DNA from: Rhizobiales bacterium 62-17
GTDB taxonomy: Bacteria; Pseudomonadota; Alphaproteobacteria; Rhizobiales; Beijerinckiaceae
Assembly: GCA_001898965.1 (NCBI GenBank)
Contig: MKVW01000006.1
Location: forward strand, 236,882 to 300,881
DNA length: 64,000 nt
Direction: 5' to 3'
Shown: positions 33,008-41,913 of the stretch, piece by piece
Layout of the letters: each line of letters starts with the position of its first letter
Numbering within the stretch: the stretch's first letter is position 1
Notes under the pieces: model-generated
The model's database searches: none
What the model was told of the DNA's origin: nothing
What the model saw: only the letters and a program-made list of their open reading frames with translations
Position numbers and translations under genes: made by a program

Positions 33008-33937
33008 ATGTCTTTTGATCAAAATGCGCATGGTGTCTACGCGATCGCGGCGACCCCGTTCCATCCCGATGGTCGGCTTGATTTGGCCTCCGTCGACACG
33101 ATGACCGATTTCTATCTGCGCTGCGGCGTATCGGGATTGACCATTCTCGGCATCATGGGCGAAGCGCCGAAGCTCGATCCCGATGAATCCATGGCGGTGG
33201 TGAAGGGCGTTATTGGCCGTGCGGGCGCTGTTCCGGTGATCGTCGGCGTTTCGGCGCCGGGCTTCGCGGCCATGCGGGCCTTGGCGCGGTCTTCGATGGA
33301 CGCGGGCGCTGCCGGCGTGATGGTCGCCCCGCCGTCGCATTTGCGGACCGACGATCAGATCATCACTTACTATCGCCAGGCGGTGGAGGCGATTGGTGCC
33401 GACGTGCCTTTCGTCCTGCAGGACTATCCGCTGCTGCTCAGCGTGGTGATGACGCCCAAGGTCATCCGTCAAATCATCATGGATCATCCCTCCTGCCGCA
33501 TGCTCAAACACGAGGATTGGCCGGGGCTGGAGAAGATCAGCACGCTGCGCGGCTTCGAAAAGGACGGTTCGATGCGGCGCACGCCGATTCTGTGCGGCAA
33601 CGGCGGCCTGTTCCTCGATTTCGAAATGGATCGCGGTGCCGATGGCGCGATGACCGGCTATTGCTTCCCGGACATGCTGGTCGACGTGGTGCGCCTGGCC
33701 CGCGCCGGCGAGCGCGACAAGGCACACGATCTCTTCGATGTCCATTTGCCACTGGTACGTTACGAACAGCAGCAGGGTGTTGGCCTGGCCGTGCGCAAAT
33801 ATGTGCTGATGAAGCGCGGTGCCATCGCCTCCGACGCCCAGCGCAAGCCCGGCAGCGCGTTGACCGCCCAGGCGCGAGCCGAGGTCGACTATCTGTTGCA
33901 GCGGCTGGCTCGCCACGATCCGCGTGCCGCCTTCTGA
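33008..33937 (+). CDS. DapA-family (dihydrodipicolinate synthase / N-acetylneuraminate lyase superfamily) protein
   Basis: 309 residues, 17 bases after the RraA gene. (beta/alpha)8 pattern: GVYAIAATPFHPDG, LTILGIMGEAPKLDPDE (the usual GTTGE is GIMGE here), VPVIVGVSAPG, GAAGVMVAPPSHL, VPFVLQDYPLL (Tyr), and CRMLKHEDWPG with the likely Schiff-base Lys. The replacement of both Thr residues in GTTGE argues against true DHDPS and for another 2-oxo acid aldolase or lyase, such as 2-keto-3-deoxy-type. Together with RraA it probably handles pyruvate-releasing steps of the same pathway. Confidence 0.85.
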   Translation: MSFDQNAHGVYAIAATPFHPDGRLDLASVDTMTDFYLRCGVSGLTILGIMGEAPKLDPDESMAVVKGVIGRAGAVPVIVGVSAPGFAAMRALARSSMDAGAAGVMVAPPSHLRTDDQIITYYRQAVEAIGADVPFVLQDYPLLLSVVMTPKVIRQIIMDHPSCRMLKHEDWPGLEKISTLRGFEKDGSMRRTPILCGNGGLFLDFEMDRGADGAMTGYCFPDMLVDVVRLARAGERDKAHDLFDVHLPLVRYEQQQGVGLAVRKYVLMKRGAIASDAQRKPGSALTAQARAEVDYLLQRLARHDPRAAF

Positions 33938-34000
33938 TCGTTTCCATGGCTATTTCGAAGGGCGAATCAGGGGTAGATTCGTCCTCGGAAGGACGCTGAC

Positions 34001-35317
34001 ATGAGGACTGAACGCGCAGCGCTGGAACAACCAGCCGTGGCCCGTGACCGCGCGGCGGGCTGGTCTGCGCCCGCGGCAAGCGAAGCCGAGCTGCCGCGAT
34101 TTTTCGGTCTGGCGCGGGCCGCCTTCGTCGTTTTCTGCGTCGCCGTCGTTTTACGGGTGATGATCGGCGACGGCATTCTCAATCTCGTCGAGCGCTACAC
34201 CAGCGAGGGCGGCAGCCTGATCGAGAAGATCCATCCCGCCGTCTATGTGATGTTTCTCTGCGGTTTCGTCATCTATGCCTCGGTCGGATTGCGTTTCCTG
34301 CCGCAGGAGCGCTCGGAAGTGCGCGCGCTCTTGATGTTGGTCGGGTTTCTCGCCCTGATCGGCGCGATCAACATCCTGGCGGGGCGTGGCTCTTCGGCTG
34401 GTTACGTCATCGACAGCTACATCACGACCCTGCTGATCGGCGTCTTGCTCTATGCCATGCCGCATAGTTGGCGTGAGACGGTTGGCTTTCTGGTCATTGG
34501 GGCCATCGTCTTCAATTCGGCCTTCATGATGGTGGAGTTTGGCGTAGGGCGCACGCTCGTGCCGGCCGCGTTGGAGGCGGCGGAGTTTCGCCCCGCAGGT
34601 TTTCTCGGCACACCGCTGACGGTGGGCGTGCTCAATCTGGCGACAGCGGTTCTGATCATTTCGCTGCCGATCAATTCATTCATCAAGGCTGGCAGCGTGG
34701 GCCTTCTGGCTTTGGGTATTCTCATCGCCGGCGCGCGCACGGCCATGTTGGCGACGAGTTTGGTCGTCCCGATTTCGCTGGTCCTTGCAGCCTGGCAGCG
34801 CCGCGCTGGCATGAGCCCCGGCGTGACGATGGTGGCGATCCTGCTGGTGGCGATTATCGCCGGGCCGTTGATCTTTATCGTCGCCAACGAACTCGGTTTC
34901 TTGGCGCGTTTCCAAGGCGGCTATATCGACGACAGCGCCCAGACGCGCATCGAAATCTATCGCGTGTTCGATTATGTCAGTTGGCGCGAAATCCTGCTTG
35001 GTAGCGATCTTCTCGAGCTGAAGCGTATCGTCAACGACAAGCTGGGCATTCAGTTCATCGAAAGTGCGATCGTCTTCTTCGTGTTTGATTTCGGCCTGAT
35101 CGGCTTCATCATTTTTGCGTCGTTGTTCGGCTGGCTTCTCTATGTGCTGAGCCGGCGCTCGCACATTCTTTTGCCGCTGGCGACACTATGTTTTCTCGGG
35201 CTTGCCCTCACCAACAATACGTTGGCGACCAAAGTACCATCGCTTTTTGCGATGCTTGTCATGCTCATCGGCGTTCGGGCTGTCCACCTGCGCGCTGACA
35301 GCGGGGAGCTCGGCTGA
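34001..35317 (+). CDS. VpsF-like polysaccharide polymerase/ligase membrane protein
   Basis: 438 residues with AAGGA seven bases before the ATG. About ten TM helices; a middle segment with AEFRPAGFLGTPLTVGVLNL and a large loop with DDSAQTRIEIYRVFDYVSWREILLG fit the VpsF/O-antigen-ligase-like family that polymerises or transfers polysaccharide repeats in the periplasm. It is the first gene of the exopolysaccharide region on the + strand. Its last 132 bases overlap the end of the Wzz-type gene on the opposite strand. Confidence 0.8.
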   Translation: MRTERAALEQPAVARDRAAGWSAPAASEAELPRFFGLARAAFVVFCVAVVLRVMIGDGILNLVERYTSEGGSLIEKIHPAVYVMFLCGFVIYASVGLRFLPQERSEVRALLMLVGFLALIGAINILAGRGSSAGYVIDSYITTLLIGVLLYAMPHSWRETVGFLVIGAIVFNSAFMMVEFGVGRTLVPAALEAAEFRPAGFLGTPLTVGVLNLATAVLIISLPINSFIKAGSVGLLALGILIAGARTAMLATSLVVPISLVLAAWQRRAGMSPGVTMVAILLVAIIAGPLIFIVANELGFLARFQGGYIDDSAQTRIEIYRVFDYVSWREILLGSDLLELKRIVNDKLGIQFIESAIVFFVFDFGLIGFIIFASLFGWLLYVLSRRSHILLPLATLCFLGLALTNNTLATKVPSLFAMLVMLIGVRAVHLRADSGELG

Positions 35318-37498
35318 CGGCGGAGAGCTTGGCTTGTCGCCGGAGACCGAAACCAGTTGCGGGCTCAACGCGCCGGTGCGGCTGACGGCATCGTAAGTGG
35401 CCGCGATTTTATCGCCATCCGTCACGTTCACATCGGTGACGACGATACAGTCGGAAGCCGCTTCCGCCAACAGCCCGATGAAGGGGTTGGATGTGGCGAT
35501 GCCAGCGTCGACGACCAGCATGTTGACGTTGGCGCAGAGCCGTTCGAGGCGATCGACCAGTTCGCGCCGGGCGTCACGGGAGACCGGCTTGCCGCCGGAC
35601 ATCGTCGCAGGCAGGAGATGGGGCAGGCCGTTGCGCTTCCACTCGACGCTGTCCTCGATGGACTTGCCTTGATCGAGGCGATCGTAGAGGCCCGGTTGGC
35701 CGACGATGCCGCTAAGCTGCGACAGGCCCATGGTCGTGGTATCGCCATCGACGGCGATCACATCGAGCCCTTCCCACGCGAAACTGCTGGCCAGAGCCAG
35801 GGCGAATTCGCTGCCGATCTCGGCGTCTTCCACCGAGCAGACGAGAATGATGCGGAGCGGATCGTCGGGCGTGAGCCGCTGAATACGGCCGGCAATTTCG
35901 CTCACGGCCGGTGGCGGTGCCAGGGCGCGCTGGAATTTCCGCGTCGCCACATAGCTGTGCACGAACGAGCGGTTGATGTCGGCGAATGCCGGAACGGTCG
36001 TGCGAAGAGTTGGCGTCGCGCGCCGCGTTGCGGGACGGGGGCTGGCGGGACCGGCCGCGCCGGAGCGGAAGAAATGGCCCAGCAAAGCGAGGCCAATGCC
36101 CAGGGGCAGGCCGGCGATGCCACCGAGAATGGTGAGCACAGGCACGGAAAGACCCGTTGGCGAGACCGGCTCGTTGGCGGGCGAAATGATGCGCGTCTGA
36201 TTGGGCTGGAAGCCCGATTGTTCGGTGATTTCACGCGCGCGGACGAGGAACTGTTCGTAGACGCGGCGGTTGGCATCGGCGGCACGTTCGAGTTCGCGGA
36301 TGCCGATGAGCGACTGCCCGGCTTCGGTGGTTTCCTTCCGGGTCCTGTCGAGTTGTACGTTGATCGCCTTTTCGCTGTTGAGCGCTTGGGCGAGTTCGAG
36401 CTCCGCTGCCTGTTTGCGGCGGGCCACTTCCTGATCGATGGCGCGCCGGGCTTCGGAAACGCGGGCCGCGGCCGCCACCAGTTCCGGATGCCGTGGGCCA
36501 AGACTCTGGCGCAGTTCCTGTTCCTGGCGCTGTGCCTCTGCCAGGCGCAGGCGCAATTGCACGATGGCCGGGGAATCGAGCACTTCGGCTGCGGATTCCT
36601 GGGCCGGCCGATTGCCGAGTGTCCGGATCTGGTCGACGCGCGCCCGGGCTCGTGCGGTGCGGGCACGGGCAAGATTGAGCTGTGTGGTGAGTTCGGTGGC
36701 GTCCTGATCGAGGGTCAGCTTGCCATTGGCGAACGATAGATTGTTCCTGGCCTTGTAGTCTTCGACCCGCTTTTCGGCGGCTTCCACTTGGGTGCGCAGA
36801 TCCTTCAAGCGGGCGGCCACTTCCTCGCCGATGCGCTTGGTGATGAGTTGGCGGGTATTGGCTTGTTCGTCGATATAGCCCTCTGCCACCGCTTGCGCGA
36901 GGCGCGCCGCCTTCGCCGGGGTGCTGGCGGCAACGGAAATATCGACGACGAAGCTGCGCTCGGAACGTCGGACCGTCAGTGCCCGTTCGAGAACGCTGGC
37001 CGCCGTGGCTTCTGGCTCTGCCGAGCCCGCTGGTCTGCCGAGTACCATGGCGCGCAGGCGGCCGAGCAGGCCTGGGCGCGGCACGAAATCCGGATCGTTG
37101 GTGAGATGTTCGCGATCGACGACGGCGCGCAGCACCGAATTGGACATGAGAATGCGCATCTGGCTTTCCAGATCCGCATTCAAGGTTTCGGCATTCTCGA
37201 AGCGCTGGTTGACGTCGCCTTCGACCACTTTGAGACCGCGCGTATCGATCAGCAGTTGTGTCGTGGCGACGTAACGTTTCTGCGCGGTCAGGCCGTAAAT
37301 GCCGGCGGCGATGGCGAGAGCCGCGACGCAGAAGGCGATGAGTGTCCAGCGCTGCCGAAGGATGGCGAGCAGTTCACGCAATTCAAAGACCGGAGCAGGC
37401 ATCGGCGCGGCAACCGCTCGCATGGACGCGCCATTGGCCGGAGTGGCGCGAAACCAATCCTTCGCACCCAGATAGGCCGGCCCGTATCTGTCATCCAT
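35186..37498 (-). CDS. Polysaccharide co-polymerase (Wzz/ExoP/GumC type) with degenerate BY-kinase domain
   Basis: 770 residues. TM1 is at about 50-70 (LIAFCVAALAIAAGIYGL); a Wzz domain follows, then a long periplasmic coiled coil with a repeated REL-A-RRV-type heptad region, TM2 at about 440-465 (GLSVPVLTILGGIAGLPLGIG), and a cytosolic Rossmann-like domain. In the latter the Walker A loop (normally G-x-x-G-x-G-K-T/S) is replaced by CSVEDAEIGSEFALAL with no Gly-Lys, while the A' segment (DVIAVDGD) and B segment (MLVVDAG) remain in outline. A C-terminal Tyr cluster is absent. It sets chain length and export, presumably without tyrosine-kinase activity. Confidence 0.88.
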   Translation of the reverse strand: MDDRYGPAYLGAKDWFRATPANGASMRAVAAPMPAPVFELRELLAILRQRWTLIAFCVAALAIAAGIYGLTAQKRYVATTQLLIDTRGLKVVEGDVNQRFENAETLNADLESQMRILMSNSVLRAVVDREHLTNDPDFVPRPGLLGRLRAMVLGRPAGSAEPEATAASVLERALTVRRSERSFVVDISVAASTPAKAARLAQAVAEGYIDEQANTRQLITKRIGEEVAARLKDLRTQVEAAEKRVEDYKARNNLSFANGKLTLDQDATELTTQLNLARARTARARARVDQIRTLGNRPAQESAAEVLDSPAIVQLRLRLAEAQRQEQELRQSLGPRHPELVAAAARVSEARRAIDQEVARRKQAAELELAQALNSEKAINVQLDRTRKETTEAGQSLIGIRELERAADANRRVYEQFLVRAREITEQSGFQPNQTRIISPANEPVSPTGLSVPVLTILGGIAGLPLGIGLALLGHFFRSGAAGPASPRPATRRATPTLRTTVPAFADINRSFVHSYVATRKFQRALAPPPAVSEIAGRIQRLTPDDPLRIILVCSVEDAEIGSEFALALASSFAWEGLDVIAVDGDTTTMGLSQLSGIVGQPGLYDRLDQGKSIEDSVEWKRNGLPHLLPATMSGGKPVSRDARRELVDRLERLCANVNMLVVDAGIATSNPFIGLLAEAASDCIVVTDVNVTDGDKIAATYDAVSRTGALSPQLVSVSGDKPSSPPSAELPAVSAQVDSPNADEHDKHRKKRWYFGRQRIVGEGKPEKT

Positions 37499-37589
37499 GG
37501 TCGAAGCCGATGTCCGCGATTATCAAGGAAACGCCAATGGTTACGCGTGCCCAAGGGATGGGTCGTTAATATTCCCGAAAGGTTAATTT

Positions 37590-38765
37590 TTATTTTTGAA
37601 TTGCGTCGGCGGCGGGGCGGGCGGCGGTTCCAATTAGCTCGGCCATGACAGTTTCGGCGGCTTCCGCCGAGCGGGGCCAGGAAAAACGGGCGGCATTTTG
37701 CCGTCCGGCGGCCGAAAGCCGGCTCCGCAGGGCTTGGTCGGTTACGACAGCGTCGATCGCGTTGGCGAGGCCGCTGACGTCGTCCAGATCGACGAAAAGC
37801 GTCCCGTCCGGAGCGACTTCGCGGAAAGCTGGAATGCTGGTGGCGACGACCGGGGTGCCGCGGTCCTGAGCCTCGATCAGGGGCAGACCAAAGCCTTCGT
37901 AGCTGGAACAGGACACCAAAGCGCGGGCTCCGGTCAGGATGGCATCGAGTTCCGCGTCGCCAACGGCGCCAAGAGGGGTGATCAGATCGGGAGCCTTGGC
38001 CAGGATTTGATCCGGGTCGCGGCCAACGTGATAGGCGGCCACCGGGGTGCCGCGCTGGCGGAGTTGCCGCAGGGCATCGAGCAGCATTCCGGCATTCTTG
38101 TTGGGCGAGAGATTGCCGAGCAGGAGCACATAGGGCTGCTGGAGGTTTGGTGGCAGCGGCACTTGCGGGTTGAAATGCGCCATCACGCCGGCGCCGGGCA
38201 CCAGCCTCGTCTTGTTAGCCGCGCTGGGGTGAAACCGGCGTACGTCATTCTCGGTGTTGCGCGATACGCAGGCGACCGCCGCAGCACCTCGGGTGGCGAG
38301 GCCGAAGAACAGGGACCACCACAGGCGATGGCGCCGCTCGTACATGTGCGGCAGGGTCTTCATGTAAAGATCGTGCGCGGTGACGATGGTCGGCACTGGG
38401 GCCGGCGGGCACATCGGATTCATCGCATAGACCAGGCTCGCCCCTGTCGTCGCGACGGCTTCGCGCAATATGGCGCGCTGGCGGATGTAGTTGAGCGGCG
38501 TCGCTTCCACATGGGGAAACGTCAGAATCCGTTCCAGACGCGATGCGATCGATGCGGGCAATTGTTCGGCGGTGAAAGCGGAAGCCAGTGCGTAACGATA
38601 GGTGCCGCGATCGAGCAAAGCTTCGATCAAACCGAAGGCATAGCGGGTGATACCGGTGATCCGGCCCGCCGGTTCGACAAGGTGATTGATGAGAATGAGC
38701 CGTCGCGTGTCGGGCTTTGATGGGCTGATGACGGCAGGGCCATTTTCGGCGAGCGACAGCTTCAT
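37590..38765 (-). CDS. Glycosyltransferase, GT4 family (retaining)
   Basis: 391 residues from ATG 38765, which overlaps the flippase stop (ATGA). GT-B fold: acceptor-side N-terminus (LILINHLVEPAGRITGITRYAFGLIEAL), donor-side motifs PYVLLLGNLSPNKN and EGFGLPLIEAQDRGTPVVATS, which contains the E-x7-E catalytic pattern. Likely adds a sugar to the growing lipid-linked repeat unit on the cytosolic face. It is the last coupled gene of the run 45047 to 37590; the Wzz gene follows after 91 bases. Confidence 0.9.
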   Translation of the reverse strand: MKLSLAENGPAVISPSKPDTRRLILINHLVEPAGRITGITRYAFGLIEALLDRGTYRYALASAFTAEQLPASIASRLERILTFPHVEATPLNYIRQRAILREAVATTGASLVYAMNPMCPPAPVPTIVTAHDLYMKTLPHMYERRHRLWWSLFFGLATRGAAAVACVSRNTENDVRRFHPSAANKTRLVPGAGVMAHFNPQVPLPPNLQQPYVLLLGNLSPNKNAGMLLDALRQLRQRGTPVAAYHVGRDPDQILAKAPDLITPLGAVGDAELDAILTGARALVSCSSYEGFGLPLIEAQDRGTPVVATSIPAFREVAPDGTLFVDLDDVSGLANAIDAVVTDQALRSRLSAAGRQNAARFSWPRSAEAAETVMAELIGTAARPAADAIQK

Positions 38766-40261
38766 GGCTGCTGTCCGGCGAACAAGTGCTGCTCCCATGG
38801 TGCGGCTATGAAACGGCGCAAATCAAAGCGGACGATGGCGACCAGCAGAGCGAAATAAGCGCCGCCATAGATGATACCGCCAGCGATGAGTTGGAGCCAG
38901 GCGTTGTGCGGCAGCAGCGAAAGCGCTGCGGTCACGATGGCTGCGGCGATGACGGCACAGGCCAGGACGCGCAGGATCGATTGCATGGGGATTTTGAACG
39001 GCCACAAGGCGCGCGAGACCAGAGCCGAGACCAGAACTGCGGCGCAACTGCCGATCATGAATGAAATGGCGGCGCCGGCGGGGCCATAGAATTTCACCAA
39101 AGTGATCGACAAGGCGAGGGTCGCGAGCGACACGCCGGCAAGATAGGCGAGCAGGAGCCAGTTGCGGCCATAGGCGTGGAAAATATTGTCGAAGACCACG
39201 TGTTTGATGCCCAATGCCACCGCACCGATGGCAATGGGGCCGATGAGTTGCGCCGCCAGGGCACGATCGAAGCTCGGGAGCACGCATTCGACGATGGGCC
39301 GCGCCAGCACGATACAAGCACCGGCCGCGCCGAAACCGAGGATGCAACTGGCAACCAGATAGCCGGCGATCTTGCGGTCGCCTTCGCCGCCACGGTCCTG
39401 GGACAGGAGCGCGGGGAAGGCATGCTGATTGAGTGCGAACAGCACGAGGTCGACCGGCTGGCGCGCCACGGCGGTCGCTGCCACATAGAGGCCGACCATG
39501 GTGGGGCCAAGCCAGGTTTGCAGAATCAGGCGATCGACCCAGCCGAACTGGAAGGTCAATGCGGTGACGAGAATGGTTGGGATGGCGATGGCTTTGAACG
39601 TGCCGGCGGCGAGGTGTTTTGACAGGATCTGATCGAAACTGCCGCCGAGTACCGGCAGAGAGATCAGGATCGAGAGCCCGGCGGCGAAGGAAAAGGCGAG
39701 GGCGGTGTGGAAGAAATTGCCCCAGCCGCCGAGAACGGTGCCGAACACCAGAATCAGCATGGCCACGCCACGAATGCTTTCGACGAGGCCGAACAGCCCC
39801 TGCCGGTTGAGTGCCTGCAAGAGGGTGAGCACGAGGCGCAGAATGGCGAAATTCACCACATAGACCGAGACGGCCACGCTCAGCTCGAAATCCGGTGCGT
39901 CCGGCATGAAGGGCGAGATGACGCAAGCAGCAATGACGCTCAGCAGGGTCGTGCCGATGGCCAGGGTCGTGAAGCTGAAGCGGGTCGTGGGGATCGCTGG
40001 GGCGGCGGGCGCGTTTTGGACGGACTGGCGGATGAGCAACAGCCGGAACCAGTTCGCGGCCGTCATTTCGATGATTTCACCCAGCGTGATGACAAGCGCG
40101 AACAGGCCGTAATTGTGCAGGCCGATATAGGAGGGCAGCAGAATCAGAACCGCGAGCGTAGCCAGCCGCGAGCTCACGCTGCCGGACAGCGTGAACAGGT
40201 ATTGAACGCGTTCGATGCGTTCAAACAAACTTTGGCGGCCTGAGGTAAGCGCCATTGTCAT
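38762..40261 (-). CDS. Polysaccharide flippase (Wzx/PST type)
   Basis: 499 residues from ATG 40261, two bases after the WecG-type stop; the longer frame to 40435 overlaps that gene and is rejected. About 12-14 TM helices, beginning SLFERIERVQYLFTLSGSVSSRLATLAVLI, typical of PST family members. It would move the undecaprenyl-linked repeat unit across the inner membrane to the VpsF-like polymerase. Its end overlaps the GT4 start by four bases. Codon use agrees with neighbours. Confidence 0.9.
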   Translation of the reverse strand: MTMALTSGRQSLFERIERVQYLFTLSGSVSSRLATLAVLILLPSYIGLHNYGLFALVITLGEIIEMTAANWFRLLLIRQSVQNAPAAPAIPTTRFSFTTLAIGTTLLSVIAACVISPFMPDAPDFELSVAVSVYVVNFAILRLVLTLLQALNRQGLFGLVESIRGVAMLILVFGTVLGGWGNFFHTALAFSFAAGLSILISLPVLGGSFDQILSKHLAAGTFKAIAIPTILVTALTFQFGWVDRLILQTWLGPTMVGLYVAATAVARQPVDLVLFALNQHAFPALLSQDRGGEGDRKIAGYLVASCILGFGAAGACIVLARPIVECVLPSFDRALAAQLIGPIAIGAVALGIKHVVFDNIFHAYGRNWLLLAYLAGVSLATLALSITLVKFYGPAGAAISFMIGSCAAVLVSALVSRALWPFKIPMQSILRVLACAVIAAAIVTAALSLLPHNAWLQLIAGGIIYGGAYFALLVAIVRFDLRRFIAAPWEQHLFAGQQP

Positions 40262-40263
40262 GG

Positions 40264-41058
40264 TCAGCCACGCGGGGCGGGCTTGCCTCCTACATTCGGC
40301 AAAGGGGGGCCGGAGCGTGACCGCGCCAGCATGCGCCTGATCATATCCTTCAAGAGCAGGCCAGCGAAGATGGTATTGGTCCTGAGGTAACGTTTCCACA
40401 TGCGCCGTGGCTCCTGCAGGAGCCGGTAAAGCCATTCGAAGCCGGACTTCTGCCAGACCATGGGCGCGCGCTGGACGAAACCGGCGGCCACATCAAGGGT
40501 GCCGCCGATGCCCATGACGAAGGGGACGCTCAGTTCGGCGCGATAAGCGGCCATGAAACGCTCCTTCATCGGCGTCGGCATGGCCAGAAACAGGCAGTCG
40601 GGCTTGGCGGCTTTGATCGCATCGACGATTTCGCGTTCCCGGCCCTTGAAATAGCCGTTGTGACGGCCGGCGATCTGCAGGCTGGGGTGGAGGGCTTCGA
40701 TGCGGCGGCAGGCTTCGGAGAGAACTTCCTCGGTCGCGCCGAGCAGATAGGGGCGGAAGCCCTGCTCCGCGCAGCTCACCATCAGCTGGTCGAAGAGATC
40801 GACGCCGGTGACGCGCGGGACGTTGCGATGGCCGGCAAGCCGGAGCGCGAGCGCGATGCCGGCACCGTCAATGCCGATCAGGTCGGCTTGGCGCACGTCG
40901 CGATCGAGTTCCTCGTTGGTGCGGGCCGAGACGAGTTTGGCGACGTTCAGCGCCACGTGCTGCATGGGCTTGCGCTCGCGCATGGCCGTCGTTGCGACGT
41001 TGATCGTCTCGTCCAGGGTCAGGATATCGACCGGGCAATTGAGAACCGTGGTGCGCAT
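40264..41058 (-). CDS. WecG/TagA/CpsF-family glycosyltransferase
   Basis: 264 residues. Motifs of GT26: VDILTLDETINVA, HVALNVAKLVSA, ADLIGIDGAGIALALRLAG..., RVTGVDLFDQLM (with the conserved T/G-x-D), PYLLGATEEVL, IAGRHNGYF, DCLFLAMPTPMKERFM, VPFVMGIGGTLDVAAG and RAPMVWQKSGFEWLYRLLQEPRRMWKRYL, which is the family tail. It transfers N-acetyl-mannosamine-type residues or similar to the lipid-linked first sugar. The initiating phosphosugar transferase itself is not in the window. Confidence 0.93.
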   Translation of the reverse strand: MRTTVLNCPVDILTLDETINVATTAMRERKPMQHVALNVAKLVSARTNEELDRDVRQADLIGIDGAGIALALRLAGHRNVPRVTGVDLFDQLMVSCAEQGFRPYLLGATEEVLSEACRRIEALHPSLQIAGRHNGYFKGREREIVDAIKAAKPDCLFLAMPTPMKERFMAAYRAELSVPFVMGIGGTLDVAAGFVQRAPMVWQKSGFEWLYRLLQEPRRMWKRYLRTNTIFAGLLLKDMIRRMLARSRSGPPLPNVGGKPAPRG

Positions 41059-41061
41059 ATC

Positions 41062-41913
41062 CTATTTCTCCATAACTGCGACGCATTCGCCGCAGTATTG
41101 GCGTAGGCCAGGAAAGGCGCCGAGCAGAACGTCGTCAGTACCCTTCAGTACACGCAGGCCGGCGCGCACCACCGGATTACCGGTGTGGGCCTGGACGATG
41201 CGCTTGCCCATGAACAGAAGCGACATTTGTTCGAGGCGATAGTTGCGGAAACCTTGGCCGAAGCCGGCAATATCGGCCGGCTCAAGAATGACGTCGCCCT
41301 TGGCTTCCTCGCCGCGCATGCTGATCTTGCGCAACAGGTCGAGTACGGCGTTGCCGCGCAGCGTCTCGCTGATGATCACTTTGCCGCCGGGCTTCAGCAC
41401 ACGCAGGGTCTCTTCGCGCACGCCGGGATATTTGATGGCGTGGTGCAGCACCTCATGGAAGAGGATGATGTCGAACTCTTCGTCCGCATAAGGCATAGCC
41501 GTGGCATTCGCGACCTGGAATTGGCAGGTGTCAGCGACGCCGTTCTCACGTGCGAGCGCATTGCCGGCTTCGACGCCAACGGGAGAGAGGTCGAAGCCGC
41601 GCACCTCGGCGCCCTTCAGCGCGAAGAACACGCCATACTGGCCGATGCCGCAGCCGACATCGAGAACCTTCTTGCCCTTGAGATGATCGATATCCATCAG
41701 CTCGAATACGCGGCGCGTGCGATGACCACGATCGGGACGGGCGCCCGGTTTGAAACAATAGTCTTCCCATTTCAGCACATGGGCCGGATCGATCCGGTGC
41801 GTGCGGAGGCCGAAGGGCATCATGCCGTCATAGACACGGTCATGCTCCTCGCGCTCGATGCGTTCCCACTCTTCGGCGGAAATCGCATAGATATCAGCGG
41901 GACTGGTATTCAT
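41062..41913 (-). CDS. Class I SAM-dependent methyltransferase
   Basis: 283 residues. SAM-binding motif I is KKVLDVGCGIGQYG at about 81-94; acidic residue after strand 2 is in VRGFDLS; motif IV region IILFHEVLHH is of the UbiE/small-molecule type. The N-terminus (ADIYAISAEEWERIEREEHDRVYDG) and C-terminus (EYCGECVAVMEK-like) resemble methyltransferases placed in polysaccharide operons. It probably O-methylates a sugar or methyl-esterifies a substituent of the exopolysaccharide. It starts exactly where the adenylate-forming gene ends, with no gap. Confidence 0.88.
   Translation of the reverse strand: MNTSPADIYAISAEEWERIEREEHDRVYDGMMPFGLRTHRIDPAHVLKWEDYCFKPGARPDRGHRTRRVFELMDIDHLKGKKVLDVGCGIGQYGVFFALKGAEVRGFDLSPVGVEAGNALARENGVADTCQFQVANATAMPYADEEFDIILFHEVLHHAIKYPGVREETLRVLKPGGKVIISETLRGNAVLDLLRKISMRGEEAKGDVILEPADIAGFGQGFRNYRLEQMSLLFMGKRIVQAHTGNPVVRAGLRVLKGTDDVLLGAFPGLRQYCGECVAVMEK

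Noticed and set aside
35357..36739. 460-codon + strand open frame opposite the Wzz-like gene
   Set aside because: Shadow of the co-polymerase coding strand; His/Gly/Arg-rich composition and no ribosome site.
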